The notes under the pieces are model-generated. The model ran no database searches. It saw only the letters and a program-made list of their open reading frames with translations, and was not told the DNA's origin. Positions 33,301-43,900 of a DNA stretch of 64,000 bases are shown here, piece after piece; the stretch's first letter is position 1; every line of letters begins with the position of its first letter. The position numbers and the translations under genes were made by a program. The stretch is from Nemania diffusa (lineage: Eukaryota; Ascomycota; Sordariomycetes; Xylariales; Xylariaceae). The stretch lies in assembly GCA_038501195.1 (NCBI GenBank), contig JBBPUQ010000005.1:1550001-1614000 (forward strand), written 5' to 3'.

Positions 33301-33422
33301 CGCCGACGCGTCCGCTACTGCGGGCGGTGCGCACGCAGCCTTGGATGCGGATCGTCTATCCCTAATGTCAATCATCCGTTTTCGGCCAACTACTGCGACT
33401 TTGAGAGAAATGGGCTTACCAT
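30373..33422 (-). CDS. Long coiled-coil protein with a conserved-looking N-terminal domain
   Basis: Assembled from three coding exons: the start codon alone (33420-33422), 32948-33355 and 30373-32898; 2937 nt, 978 residues. An in-frame stop lies shortly upstream of 33422, so the ATG sits directly before intron 1 (GTAAGC...TAG). Residues 2-137 form a compact, non-repetitive domain (IRIQGCVRTARSSGRVGDNL, FLTLSGGTWQFGYDITREEF). Then comes about 750 residues of heptad-rich coiled coil, heavy in Lys/Glu/Gln/Arg. The end is again ordered (VKELVGSYERLYDFALRTCS, AHYPDGFSWVDGR) before a basic tail SRRPKKK. No motor or enzyme motif is seen. A cytoskeletal tether or nuclear scaffold is possible, but the function is unknown. 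Confidence 0.82.
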
Positions 33423-36400
33423 GTCGGCTGAAGAACAGATGTCTCGCTATCGTGTAGCTCAACTTCTTGAACTACAATCGATGAAATCTGAAATGAGAGA
33501 GAAGTCAAACAATCAACTCTCCCAGGCCCAATGCCGGCAGCGCTATTATGAAGCATTGATCCTATAGTATGAGGCTCTATGGTCGGTACCATCTACGTAA
33601 TTTACACGCCCACGTCATATACCCAAACATAAAAGCTGATGGCTCTTTACGACATAAGGCATCTTTGCGACTACACGTAAGAGCTCTAGGTCAACTTCCA
33701 CAAAATGATTTGCTAATAATTGATGGCGGCGCATACAGGCGACGAATGACCTGATTGCAACCCCAAGATCAGCCAAAGGAAGGACATGTGGCCCCTCAGT
33801 GAAAACCAGCGGCCCTTGCTGGCTACTCTAGATGCCTATTATAAGTAAATAACACTTGTTGTCGGGTATTGATGCAGAGTTGGGCGGAATCCATAGGCTC
33901 TACCTATATGCTTCGTCAAATTTCGATGTGAGGCGGTGCGAATTCAGTCTCCCATCATCATTGGTCCAACAAATACAGCGAGTGATTCTACGATTTCTTC
34001 AAGATTCTCTCTTCAATAACTTCAGCCACTGCAACTGCGGCTCTACTCTTGTTTTCTAGTTACGACAGCTTATCCTCGACTTAAACGTATCTGGTAGTCG
34101 AAGGCATCCCTACAACCGTCGCTTTCGCGAGAACCCTAGAATTGCCGATCCAAGATGGGAGTGTCTTAGAGACTATCCCAATTGCACCCTAATCGCCAGC
34201 CAACTTAAGCGCGAACTTGCGACCACTAATATCGACGTTCGCACCCTGAAAAGCACATCACGCCTCTCATCGCCACAACCTTCTCTGGCCACGTCACCAC
34301 TGTCGAGCGTCTGCTCAAATTTATTAAAGCCAGTTCTACACGGCAATCCATAGACGACTAGACACCTCTCACAAGCTGGGTTCATAACTAGAAAGGGCTG
34401 CGCCCAGATCATCAGTCCTTTACTCAAACGCAATAACTGATGTCAATGCAACATGCGAGGACAGAAACACCTTTTAATTCCCGCCCTATACAAATCCCAT
34501 AATCTTAATGTTATTATGTCGCTCATAAAATCAAGAACTTCGGTAGCTGCTTTGAATAAAAGCGGCGAGATAGTAAAGTATATCGCGAGAACGCTGGAGC
34601 CCCGCTGTAAATGCGGCACTCTATCCGAGCAAGAATTGGACTTATCCATATACCCTCGAGATTTAGTTATATTCAGACTCGGACACTACCCCTGATTTCG
34701 TAGAATATCTAGGCTAAATAATCTATCGACATCTTCGTGGCCAAGAGTAGTCTTGATACCTTTCTCTTTAGATCGAACAATACCCTCCTGTAGATATTGA
34801 CAGAGAAATCAACTAGTGTGCTCAATTATTCGATGATCCCATTGAATAAACTGGAGAAGGTTGAGGGATCCATGCAACGGAAATCTTCGCAAGTAACATA
34901 CAGAAATGCCTCATCGACAACACTATTAGAGTTCCTGAGCGAGGCACTCGGCAACTACCGCGCAGGTTCTTAACTACATTATTACAGATCCCTACCCCTA
35001 GGTTAAGGTTACAGCATACGCTAAACACTCAGTTGCAGATCTACTAAACGAAAAAAAAAAAACATTGTAGCGTGCGTCATACTTTTAATATGGTTACCCT
35101 GAAATTAAAGTTGACGCTAGAGTATACTATTAAACCTCATATTTAAATAGTTGTATAATTATTCTACACTTGGTGTTTATACCAAATCTGTCAATTCCCC
35201 TTCACCCCTCTCTTCATTAGCAAGATGAGCAGCCCTAACATCAAAGCCTGGCTATTCTCTCACGATGTAAAGGCTTGTTGAGGATAAGCATTTTTCCTTC
35301 AGGACAACGGTAAGTCTTAGTATATCTTTGACAAGGAGATGCGTATTCCAAGTAATAGAAACCCGGCATATCGTAACACATCGGACTCACGGAACGTCGG
35401 CCAGCGATGCAGTAACAACGCGCCCTCGACCTATGAACTTAAAACCCATTCTTTGGCCTACCCGAGCCGTCATATTATACGAGTGTTGTAGCGGGTGTGA
35501 ACCTAGAATTATATTGCCACTGCGTCGTATCTCTAGACGTGTTATGATCTTCTTTCCATTTGAAGAAAACGAGAAGTCTAGCAATCCGGGTGTTTCATTT
35601 TACCGAAGTCACTTGAGATAAACAACACGGAACGATCTCATTGTCATCGGTTTACGTTAGTAGAGTATGAAGACGTTAATTTCTAATAGTCTCTTCGTCA
35701 CGAACCCTCTCTAATATGTGGCGAGCAGCCTCAGAGAAGTTCTAAACCGCATGCGTATCAAAGAATATGTTACTCAAAAATTCATAAAAGTTGCTTGGTA
35801 GGAACTACTTGAGCTCGCTTAAAGTCGGAAATGTAGTAGAGAGCTTTAAGGGCGTGTGATAAGAATGCTTAAGGGGTGAAGAAGGTGTAAAAAGGCAAAG
35901 CACAAGCTCAACAAGTTGCTTAAAAGAAAATAGCTTGCGGGCATAGAATAGGCCAAGGCAGAGTGTAATAGTATCTTACGGAAACCGACAAACCCCGACT
36001 GCTCTGTCGTGGGCTCATTCTTGTTACCGCCTAGCGTTAGATTAAATATTGACACTACCTACCTGATCTGCATATGGGGGTAGTTATAACAAGATACATC
36101 TACTAATCAACTAAATAGGGTAGTATGTGGTGTGTCGTTAGACACCTGCGTCGATTAGCTAAGCCTTTGGTGCTGGTACGATATACATCTACATTAGGAA
36201 ATTTGACAAAAAAATAACTACGAGTAATGATGAAAGGCAGTCAGTCATAAAGTGATTGACAACGGTTTCCGCAGAAAGCCTTACTCTCTTCATCACATGT
36301 AAAGGACGTGAGATTCTCTATGTTATGCTCCGTTATGCTGGATGCGTGTTGCCAAGCCACCAACAAGATGCTTACCTCGTCTAAATCCATACATCTGACC

Positions 36401-36843
36401 GAATCACAAGAAAAAGGGGCAGTACAGAGCCTCGTTTGAATTTGATAACCAGGGCCAAATTCCCACATAAAGCGGGTCCACAGCCACCATTCGCGTCCCT
36501 CGTTTACTCCGTAATAGGTATACTAAATTCCTTTTCCTTTTCCCCATGTGTCGGATTTTCCCATGTTGCATTCATTGCAGTCGTCTAACGCTGCAAACAT
36601 GCCGCTGGAATAAGAACAACACATGAAAACAGAAGCCGCCCAGTATGGACATGAGGTACAAAAGCTGCGGTCGGGATCGACAAAGCCTAGTCTATGCCTT
36701 GAAAATAGATCATGTAGGTAGTATATAACCAAGATATTTATACAAAAGGAGGCGATTAAAAAACGCTGGGTATCATGAGTGTTGCAAGAAATAAGCAGAC
36801 GGTACGATGGAACTAGGCGGCGACTCATGCCATATCCATCTTA
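33423..36843. other. Gene-poor region, perhaps decayed sequence
   Basis: 3.4 kb. The left end is the promoter of the coiled-coil gene and the right end is the 3' flank of the Zn2Cys6-acyltransferase gene. The middle (about 33850-35800) has only short frames broken by stops and a poly-A tract near 35049-35063, and is rather AT-rich from about 35050. A start-like context (CATTAGCAAGATGAGC, 35214-35229) leads to a stop after 14 codons. I recognise no transposase or reverse-transcriptase motif, so decay of a former gene or element is only a suspicion. Confidence 0.4.
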
Positions 36844-39077
36844 CTAATCGAAAAGTTGTTTTACTTCTGCAGGATTGCCGGCCACGACTGTGTAACGTGG
36901 AACATCCTAGAATTTAGGTTAAGATCATTGTGATAGAATACATAAAAACTGGATGATCCGCAACTTACCTTTGTGACTACCGCGCCGGGGGAGACTGAAG
37001 CACCTCTTCCAATTATGATATTCTCCTGTATAATGGCGCCAGCTCCAATACAGACGTCCTCATCAATAATGATGCGCCCGCCTATTTGTGTGCTTTTGCT
37101 GCCCGCTCGCTTCTTGGGGTCGGGGAAAATTTTCGCCCCAAGAAGGGTAACGTTAGTTCCAATTATGCAATTGTCGCCAATGTTAATCTCAACGGGGTCA
37201 AGGATGGTGCAGTTCCGACCGATCATTACATTGTTACCGATTGTAATGTTGTACCCATAGTCGCACGTAAATGGGGACTCGACCACCACTTCCTGTCCGA
37301 CGCGGCCGGCTCTAGTAGTGGAAGAGACCATCTGGGGCGGTGGGAGGTTGATAGAGTCTCGAGGGTTTAGAATCTCTCGGAAAAGGCGAGCCCGCTCTAC
37401 TGCTGAGACGCCAGTATTGGGATTCGTCGAATTATTGAAGCGCCAGCAAGCAGCACTGCACCTTAGGCGTTCCGAAACCAGTTCTGAGTCAAAAGGAAAA
37501 TACTCTCTCCCTGAGAGCATTTCCTCCTTCTGTGTCCTAGGTTTGTTATTGTTGAAAGGATACTGTGTATGCGACAAGGCTAGCTGAGCCGCCATCTGCG
37601 GGTCGGTGCTTGGTGGAGCTTGGGGAACTGAGGCAGCAGGGGGAGGTGGTTCTAATATTGTCATCTGAGGTAACGATCCGGGACGTGGTGTTTCGGGGCG
37701 GCTGCCCTCAGGGTCGGTCCGGGAAGTATCATGCAGTGGTGGTATCCTCGGATGCTCTCGAGGCCGTTCAATATTTGGCGTCTTTAGCTGTTGCACGTTA
37801 GGAGGCGGGATGGCGCTTATCGGAGTTGGAAACATATTTGCAGCACTCGAATACGATGAGAAGGCGGACGCCTTATTATCCGGGCTCATCACGGAGCTAA
37901 TGACGGACGCCGTCGGGATCGTTGAAGCCGTAGGACGATCGTCATCTGTCAGGACGGGCCGTGCCTGTGAAATCTCCAACCTAAGAAGTTGACCACGATA
38001 TGAGACGGAATCGCGTTTGGGAGCAGGTGGGGGGTTAGGATAAGCACTTGGCTGAGGCATTCCATAAGCACCAGGTGGGACATAGCTGGGATCCTTAGAC
38101 TCCAGTGGAACGGCCGCAGGTTTATTTTCCATCCTTGGTGGTCCTCGCTGGTTGGGATATCCGTAACAGACAAATCCTCCACGGACACAATTGGTACCTA
38201 GTCATCATTAGTAAAACTTTCTTGGCAGCCTGGTATTATAGGCACGCACACTCGGGCTTTGATTCATCACACTTCTTTTTACGCTTTCGACATGTTAAGC
38301 AACCTTGAGAGATATTAGCAATATATACGGATCGAAATATAACGACGTGTACTTGCCGGTCTTGGTCCTGTTACTGAAGTTACGTTTCCGTTTCTTGGGA
38401 TCCGATTGAATTACTGGATCCCTCGACTGATCTTGTGGATAGCCGCCACTATACAGTATAGAACTGTCATCGCCATCGGGACTTGTAGCTGAGTAATCGT
38501 GCCCGGAGTCTGCTTGACTAGCTGCCCTCCGAAGGGTGTCTCCGGCTTGCTCGTCAGACTGAGCAGGAACAGATCCTCCGAGGTCTCTCGAGTCGTATAA
38601 ACTTCGGTCATCCCGAGATGAATGCTGCGAGTACCACGAGTCGGCCTGCTCCCGTTGTTCTTCCCCGTAATGCCTATAATCACGTTCTCGCGACGCGACT
38701 TCGTATGGTCCACGAGGTTCCGCCTGGGGCCGTTGATCCTGGTCCTGAGTGCTCGTTGCTTCACGAGTTCGTTCAACCGAAGCCGATCGCTTGCGCTTGT
38801 GCGCCCCCTCCGTCTCAGAGTAGCTTTTAGACTGGTAATGAGGCCGCTCTAGGCTAGAGCTAGAGTTTTGCTCCACCTGCGCCACGGAAGCGTCTCCAGA
38901 ACCTGCTTCTTGACTAGTAATTTGAATAGCAGAGCGATCCTCCGAGCCAACATGCCTCGCGATAGGGCTCCCACTTGCTCCCTCAGAGGCCTTCGATTCA
39001 CCTCCATTTAAGGCCGTAAATGTTGCCATCGTTCGTCCAACAATATCGTCGTTCCAGCGCCCTTGAGTTAAGTGCAT
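36844..39077 (-). CDS. Zn2Cys6 DNA-binding cluster fused to hexapeptide O-acetyltransferase-like domain
   Basis: Four exons: 38357-39077, 38250-38303, 36969-38197 and 36844-36906; 2067 nt, 688 residues. Residues 1-240 are disordered, with basic tracts (KRKRS, KKRKRNFSNR). A complete Zn2Cys6 cluster follows at 242-269, with spacing CX2CX6CX6CX2CX6C. A long Pro/Ser-rich linker leads to a maltose-acetyltransferase (Mac) domain (about 481-540) and a left-handed beta-helix (about 567-687; IGNNVMIGRNCTILD, IGDNCIIGTNVTLLGA, IIDEDVCIGAGAI), ending DVPRYTVVAGNPAEV, as in NodL/LacA enzymes. The THP-type loop carrying the catalytic His reads LLGAKIFPD instead, so catalysis may be lost. Intron 1 has a GC donor (GCAAGT) and intron 2 a GTGCGT donor; both are needed to make the zinc cluster. 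The start may instead be the ATG at 39031. Confidence 0.88.
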
Positions 39078-40900
39078 GAAAGCTCAACCGTCGATCAAAA
39101 TATCGAAGGTGGGCTATATCTCGTGAATAAAAAAAAATGTCACAAGAACCCTCGCGGAGGGCATCCAAGACGCGGCTGAGCTAGGTGTGTCGCACGGTTT
39201 CTGGCCAGGCGGATCCTTCAGGTGCAGCCTGCGCACCAGATGCCTTGGACAGTCGAAGTCACGGCAACTCACTAAGCCAATCAGTTCTCGGCGACTCAGA
39301 AATGAGGAAGGGCCTCTCCACAATGGCGCACAGGATATGTTTCGATTGCCGCCTGGGGGAAATGAAAAGGCGACGTTAGTTGAGGTGACAAGATGGGGGC
39401 CAGGACGAATGCGCGCGTGCGGGCGGAACAATGTTGAATGCTGCAGGTAGAAATCTAATCTCACGCGTGGGAAGCGGATGCGCGGGGAATTATCAAAAAA
39501 AGCGGGAGTGAGCGAGCCGCTTTTCCCCCCTTCTCAATCACCCGCGTAATACGACGTGGCTATACCAGGCTGGGGCTGGCTGGCTGGCGTGCGGGCGTGC
39601 GTGCGTGCGTGGGCTGGCGATGTACCTGGCAGCAGACGCAGTACGGTACGGTGCAGCGACTTGTTGCGGTGTGTGGGATAGTTGGTGGTGTAAGCACGCG
39701 CGCAAGATGCGCCCAACAATGCGTCCCGAGTACGATTACCTCGCCTGCTTAGGTGACGAGCGAGCGAGCGAGACGACCGGGGGTTGGCCAGGACAGTTGT
39801 ATCGGAGCCCGCCCACACGGACCGGGAAGTGGCCTCTGTCGTGTGGCCCAGCCCACGATGCGACTCAAAAGGGAAGACGACAACAGTGGCCAACGGATAA
39901 TATCGCTAGCTAGCTGGCTGGCTGCGTGAGTTGGGGTAGCTCGACGAGCCTCCTTGCCGCGCTCAGCAGCGTGGCAAGCTATGAATGGGATGGATACGAT
40001 GAGATGGGATGAGGGATGAATCCGAAGCCAAAGGAGAGAAACCTCGTTGCGTCCAAGAAGAGACGGACGAACTTCGCGCTCGCGCTTGGGATTTTGACGC
40101 GCGATTAACTGAGCGGCGCTGGACAGCGTCTGTTGAAGCGAACGGTGTCCCCGAATCAAGGCAGACGCGGTTCTCCGCTCAGGGACAAGATCCTGGGGTG
40201 ACGGATACAGCACAACTATGTGTGTAGGTATCTTCTCACAACAAGCGGGGAGAATGAATATCCAGCGAGGAGGAAAAAGAAAAAAAGAAATGTAAAAAAA
40301 AAGGCGATGAAGGAGGGCTGACTGACAGCAATCCAGTGAAGAAAAAGAGGCGGCGGCGGCGGCGGCTTAGTTAGTTGTATGTGAGTGGTGAGTGGTGAGT
40401 ATGAAGTACTCAGTTAGGTAGGTCTCTAAGAGCGTGATAGACAGACAGACAGACAGACGAGAGAGACCGGAGATACAGGCGCCAGCAACACCAACGGCGG
40501 CCGCGGCAGCAATAATGCAGGGCGGGAACTGATGCACGGATATGGGGCCTACGCTAGTTGGAAAGAGCCAAGCGAGCAAGCGAGCAGTCAGTCAGTCAGT
40601 CGGTCACTCAATAGAAGACCACCAACTAGACACAGAGCTCAGACAACAAATAGGAAAACAACAACAATAATAATAATAAACATAAAAAAAAAAAGAGTAT
40701 GTACCTATGTAGAATAAAATACCTAGGTAGCCTAAACCAAGACGACGACGAACATAGACTAAGATAGGTAGACTAGAGATCCTACAGTGTAGGTAGTTAG
40801 GTAGGTAGATATGTAGCTAAGTAGATAGTTACCACCAAAGACAAATACCTATCTAGAAACAAACTACCTACCTAACCTACGGCCGCCTACTGACATACAA
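39078..40900. other. Upstream region of the fusion gene, rich in simple repeats
   Basis: 1.8 kb upstream of the Zn2Cys6-acyltransferase gene. It is composed largely of short tandem repeats and homopurine runs (listed separately) and CT-rich sequence when read on the minus strand, as in a long fungal promoter or 5' leader. No gene found. Confidence 0.55.
39571..40694. repeat. Cluster of different microsatellites
   Basis: At least seven simple tracts occur within 1.1 kb: GGCT/GCGT repeats (39571-39618), CGAG (39757-39772), GGC triplets (40349-40366), GTGAGTG (40380-40400), GACA (40439-40459), AGTC (40586-40602), AAC/AAT triplets (40658-40680) and a poly-A run (40684-40694). Each is short, but the density is unlike any other non-AT-block part of the window. 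Confidence 0.7.
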
Positions 40901-43900
40901 GTGCCTCGGCGGGTGCCCGCGAATATACTGTATGTATTGTTGTACTAAATGAGATCGGCGGACCCTGGACTAGATCAAGGTCCAATTACGGGCGGCATGG
41001 CGCTTGAGAAGGGGGTCATCCAGGTACAAGTCGCTAAAGTACCGCCGGGGGTGTGTGACGGGGGGAAGCTCGAAGGGGAAAATTAATTAAAAAACATGAA
41101 CCCGGAAGCGAGCTGGAGAAAAGCTCAGGCTACCTAACCTCAGGTAGGTGCTATGTTGCTTACCTCACTACCACGGTACATACGAGGCGCCAACGGAATA
41201 CAGCCCAGAATACCACTTATATGATCAGTTCGATCATAGTTAGTTCCAATATGTGTAGGTATGTAAATATGTCCTACCTACCTACATACAACCCGCCTTG
41301 CCTACGCTACGCATCGTCAAAAGCAAAAGAGATGCCTACTACCTCATCTTACCTAACCTCCTGTACTTGCCCAATGTAGCTATGTACGTGTAATACTGAC
41401 GTACTGTAGGGCCCGTAGGTACCTAATGTGGATGGACGGATGGAGCACACCATGGAGCTTAGGGCCTGGAGACGGGGCAGAGATACTGTATGTGGGTGTT
41501 ACCGACGGGCAGTGCCACGGGGATATAGTGTCGATGGGTACTCTGCTGTGAGGTAGGTACCTGGTAGGAGAGAAAAGAGGGCGACAGAGAAGAGGGTTAC
41601 AGGGGTAGGTAGCGGTATTACATACTGCGTACATAGTAGGCACACTATCTAGTATTCCGCACCACGCCGCACGGCCTATCCACCAGCTAGGCATGTTCCG
41701 CAGGTCGGCCAATTGTACGACGGCATGCAAGTACTATAAGTACTATCCATCATACACTTGCCCTCCTGCGACCAGCGGGTTGCATGATATGTAGGTACAT
41801 GCCTGCCATACACCTCATCACCATGCATACATGTACATTACCGACTATCTGCTCTCCTCCTCCACCATCCCTCTTTCATCTATCACCACCCCCTGCAGAC
41901 ATATCCTATACTAAGCTACTACTAATACTCACTACTTGCTACCATGTACGCATATTATCATCGTGACTACCTACGTACCCGTACTCCTCCTTCACGATCA
42001 AGTGGGGGTTGTTTTATAGGCCCTCGTCGAGAGGAACGTTGACCTAGGTATGTATGAACTCCCATCTTCCGTCAAATGGGAGCCCTTCTCTCTCGAGCAC
42101 GTAACGCTGCGTCACCCGGCGAGTAGCCTGAGTAGCTCCGAGCTGCTTACCTCTGTAGAACCTGTTATTCGGACTGTGAGACATAGCAATGCATGACTAG
42201 GTAGCAGAGTGCAGATGAGGTCTTTCGCAAAACTCAACCTCCAACCCAGAAACTGGACAAGAACGAAACAACCCATTCCAGGCCCAGAGCTCTTGTGGCG
42301 GCAGTATGTAACAGGAGATCGACGAACACTCCAAAGCGGCGAACAGCCCAATGAGATACCACCGCGATCCTACCACCCTCTCAGAAACGCTCTTTTTTTT
42401 TTCTGCCCACAGTGAGACCATCTTTCCAACGTTACACTGGAATGCGGCCGCGATGTCAGCACCACGCGGCCTGATTCGCCAGTTCCAGCTCTCGACGCCT
42501 TCACGTTCTGATAGGCGCAGCAGTCTTCGGCCCGGAGAAAGTTTGTTGAAGCCTTTTTGAACGGGCAAGATCATCGTAAGCTACAGCAGTTGTCTTGGAA
42601 AGGTCATCCTGCGATGGCCTTCTGGTACGATCAAGGTAGAAATCTCCTGAGCCTGGCATCCCAATGGCTCTACTAAGACCGTCTTTTGCCGTTTCAATTC
42701 AATGGAACCCTAGTAGAGTGAGCAATGACGCACAGCTAGACCTACTGATGTAAGTAGGTAGAGACTACTGTAGGAACAGGACCTCCGACCAGGTATACGA
42801 TGGGTACCTACCTTGAATCACAGCTCTTGGTATCTTAAATACTGGGTAGCTAGGCATGTAACATGCGGTGTATCTTTGTGCTCTCTTGTTTCCCCTCTGC
42901 CCAACACCCCACTGATGGCAGCATGGTGGCAGCATAAGTGTCTAAGCAGTGTCTACGAGCACTGCTGACAGCTTGTGGTGTTGAGTGCGACTATTTTAGC
43001 TTGTCTTCCGTCTGCGACCAATGAGTGGTAGGAGACAGGGATGTACGACTATTTGACGCGGGCGTGTGATGTCGAGTGTTCAGGCCGCCGAGAGGCAAGC
43101 GTGTGTTTCCAACTACCTTGACCAGTACCGTACCCTGTCTTCTAGCGCATGCACCTATCCTTCTGTCACAATTGTCTCGAACCAGCCTTGGATGAATCAC
43201 CACGCTGTGATTGGATGTCGCGCATAATTGAGATACCTAGACCAGGCTCTCTCCTCAGAGCTGTTCTAATAATAGTCCTGTATTCGTATAGGTACCTAAC
43301 CTATGCGTACATACCAAGTAGGCGGTGGATGTTTGAGCTTGAGCATGGCGATCCGGTTAGGAGGGATGCAGCTGAACTCGTCATCGAAATTGCAGGTTAT
43401 CTAGTCCCCGTTGTTATTTGGTGCAGGAGGTTGAAAGATGGGCCAAGATGGGCCTCGATTGAGCCCTCCAGTGATTATGGATAGATAATGCTACTCTTCA
43501 CCGTTTTGAGATCTGGCTGCAGCACGCTTGATCTAGCTGCCGCAAGTGGTAGGTTGGTTGGTCGATGGTTTGGCCGAGTCGCTTAAATAAACACGTTTCC
43601 CCAATGCATTGACTGCATGGATAACTTGCAGCGCAGTGGGCGGGCAACATTGAGTGTTGTTTTGTAACACCTGACCAACACGTTTATTTGTTTTGCGCCC
43701 GGTTCAGTGACAGTGACAATCGGTACCTACGCAGGCACGTATCCAAAAACTACACAGCGGCTGTACGCGTAGGTAAACACTAGATGATGGCCTCGGAATG
43801 AAAAGGTCGTTATTTCAGCTTTGTTTGGCCTACGCCTATCGAGAGGAGCAAGGGTACGATGCACGCGACCGGCTCGTGGCAGCGATAATTTTAGTACTTT

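Noticed and set aside
42197..42574. 125-codon minus-strand frame
   Set aside because: No recognised features, overlapped by two plus-strand frames of similar quality; cannot be told from chance.
43149..43484. 111-codon plus-strand frame with one hydrophobic stretch
   Set aside because: No domain, no neighbouring exon, and ACCTA/TAGGT motif DNA runs through it.
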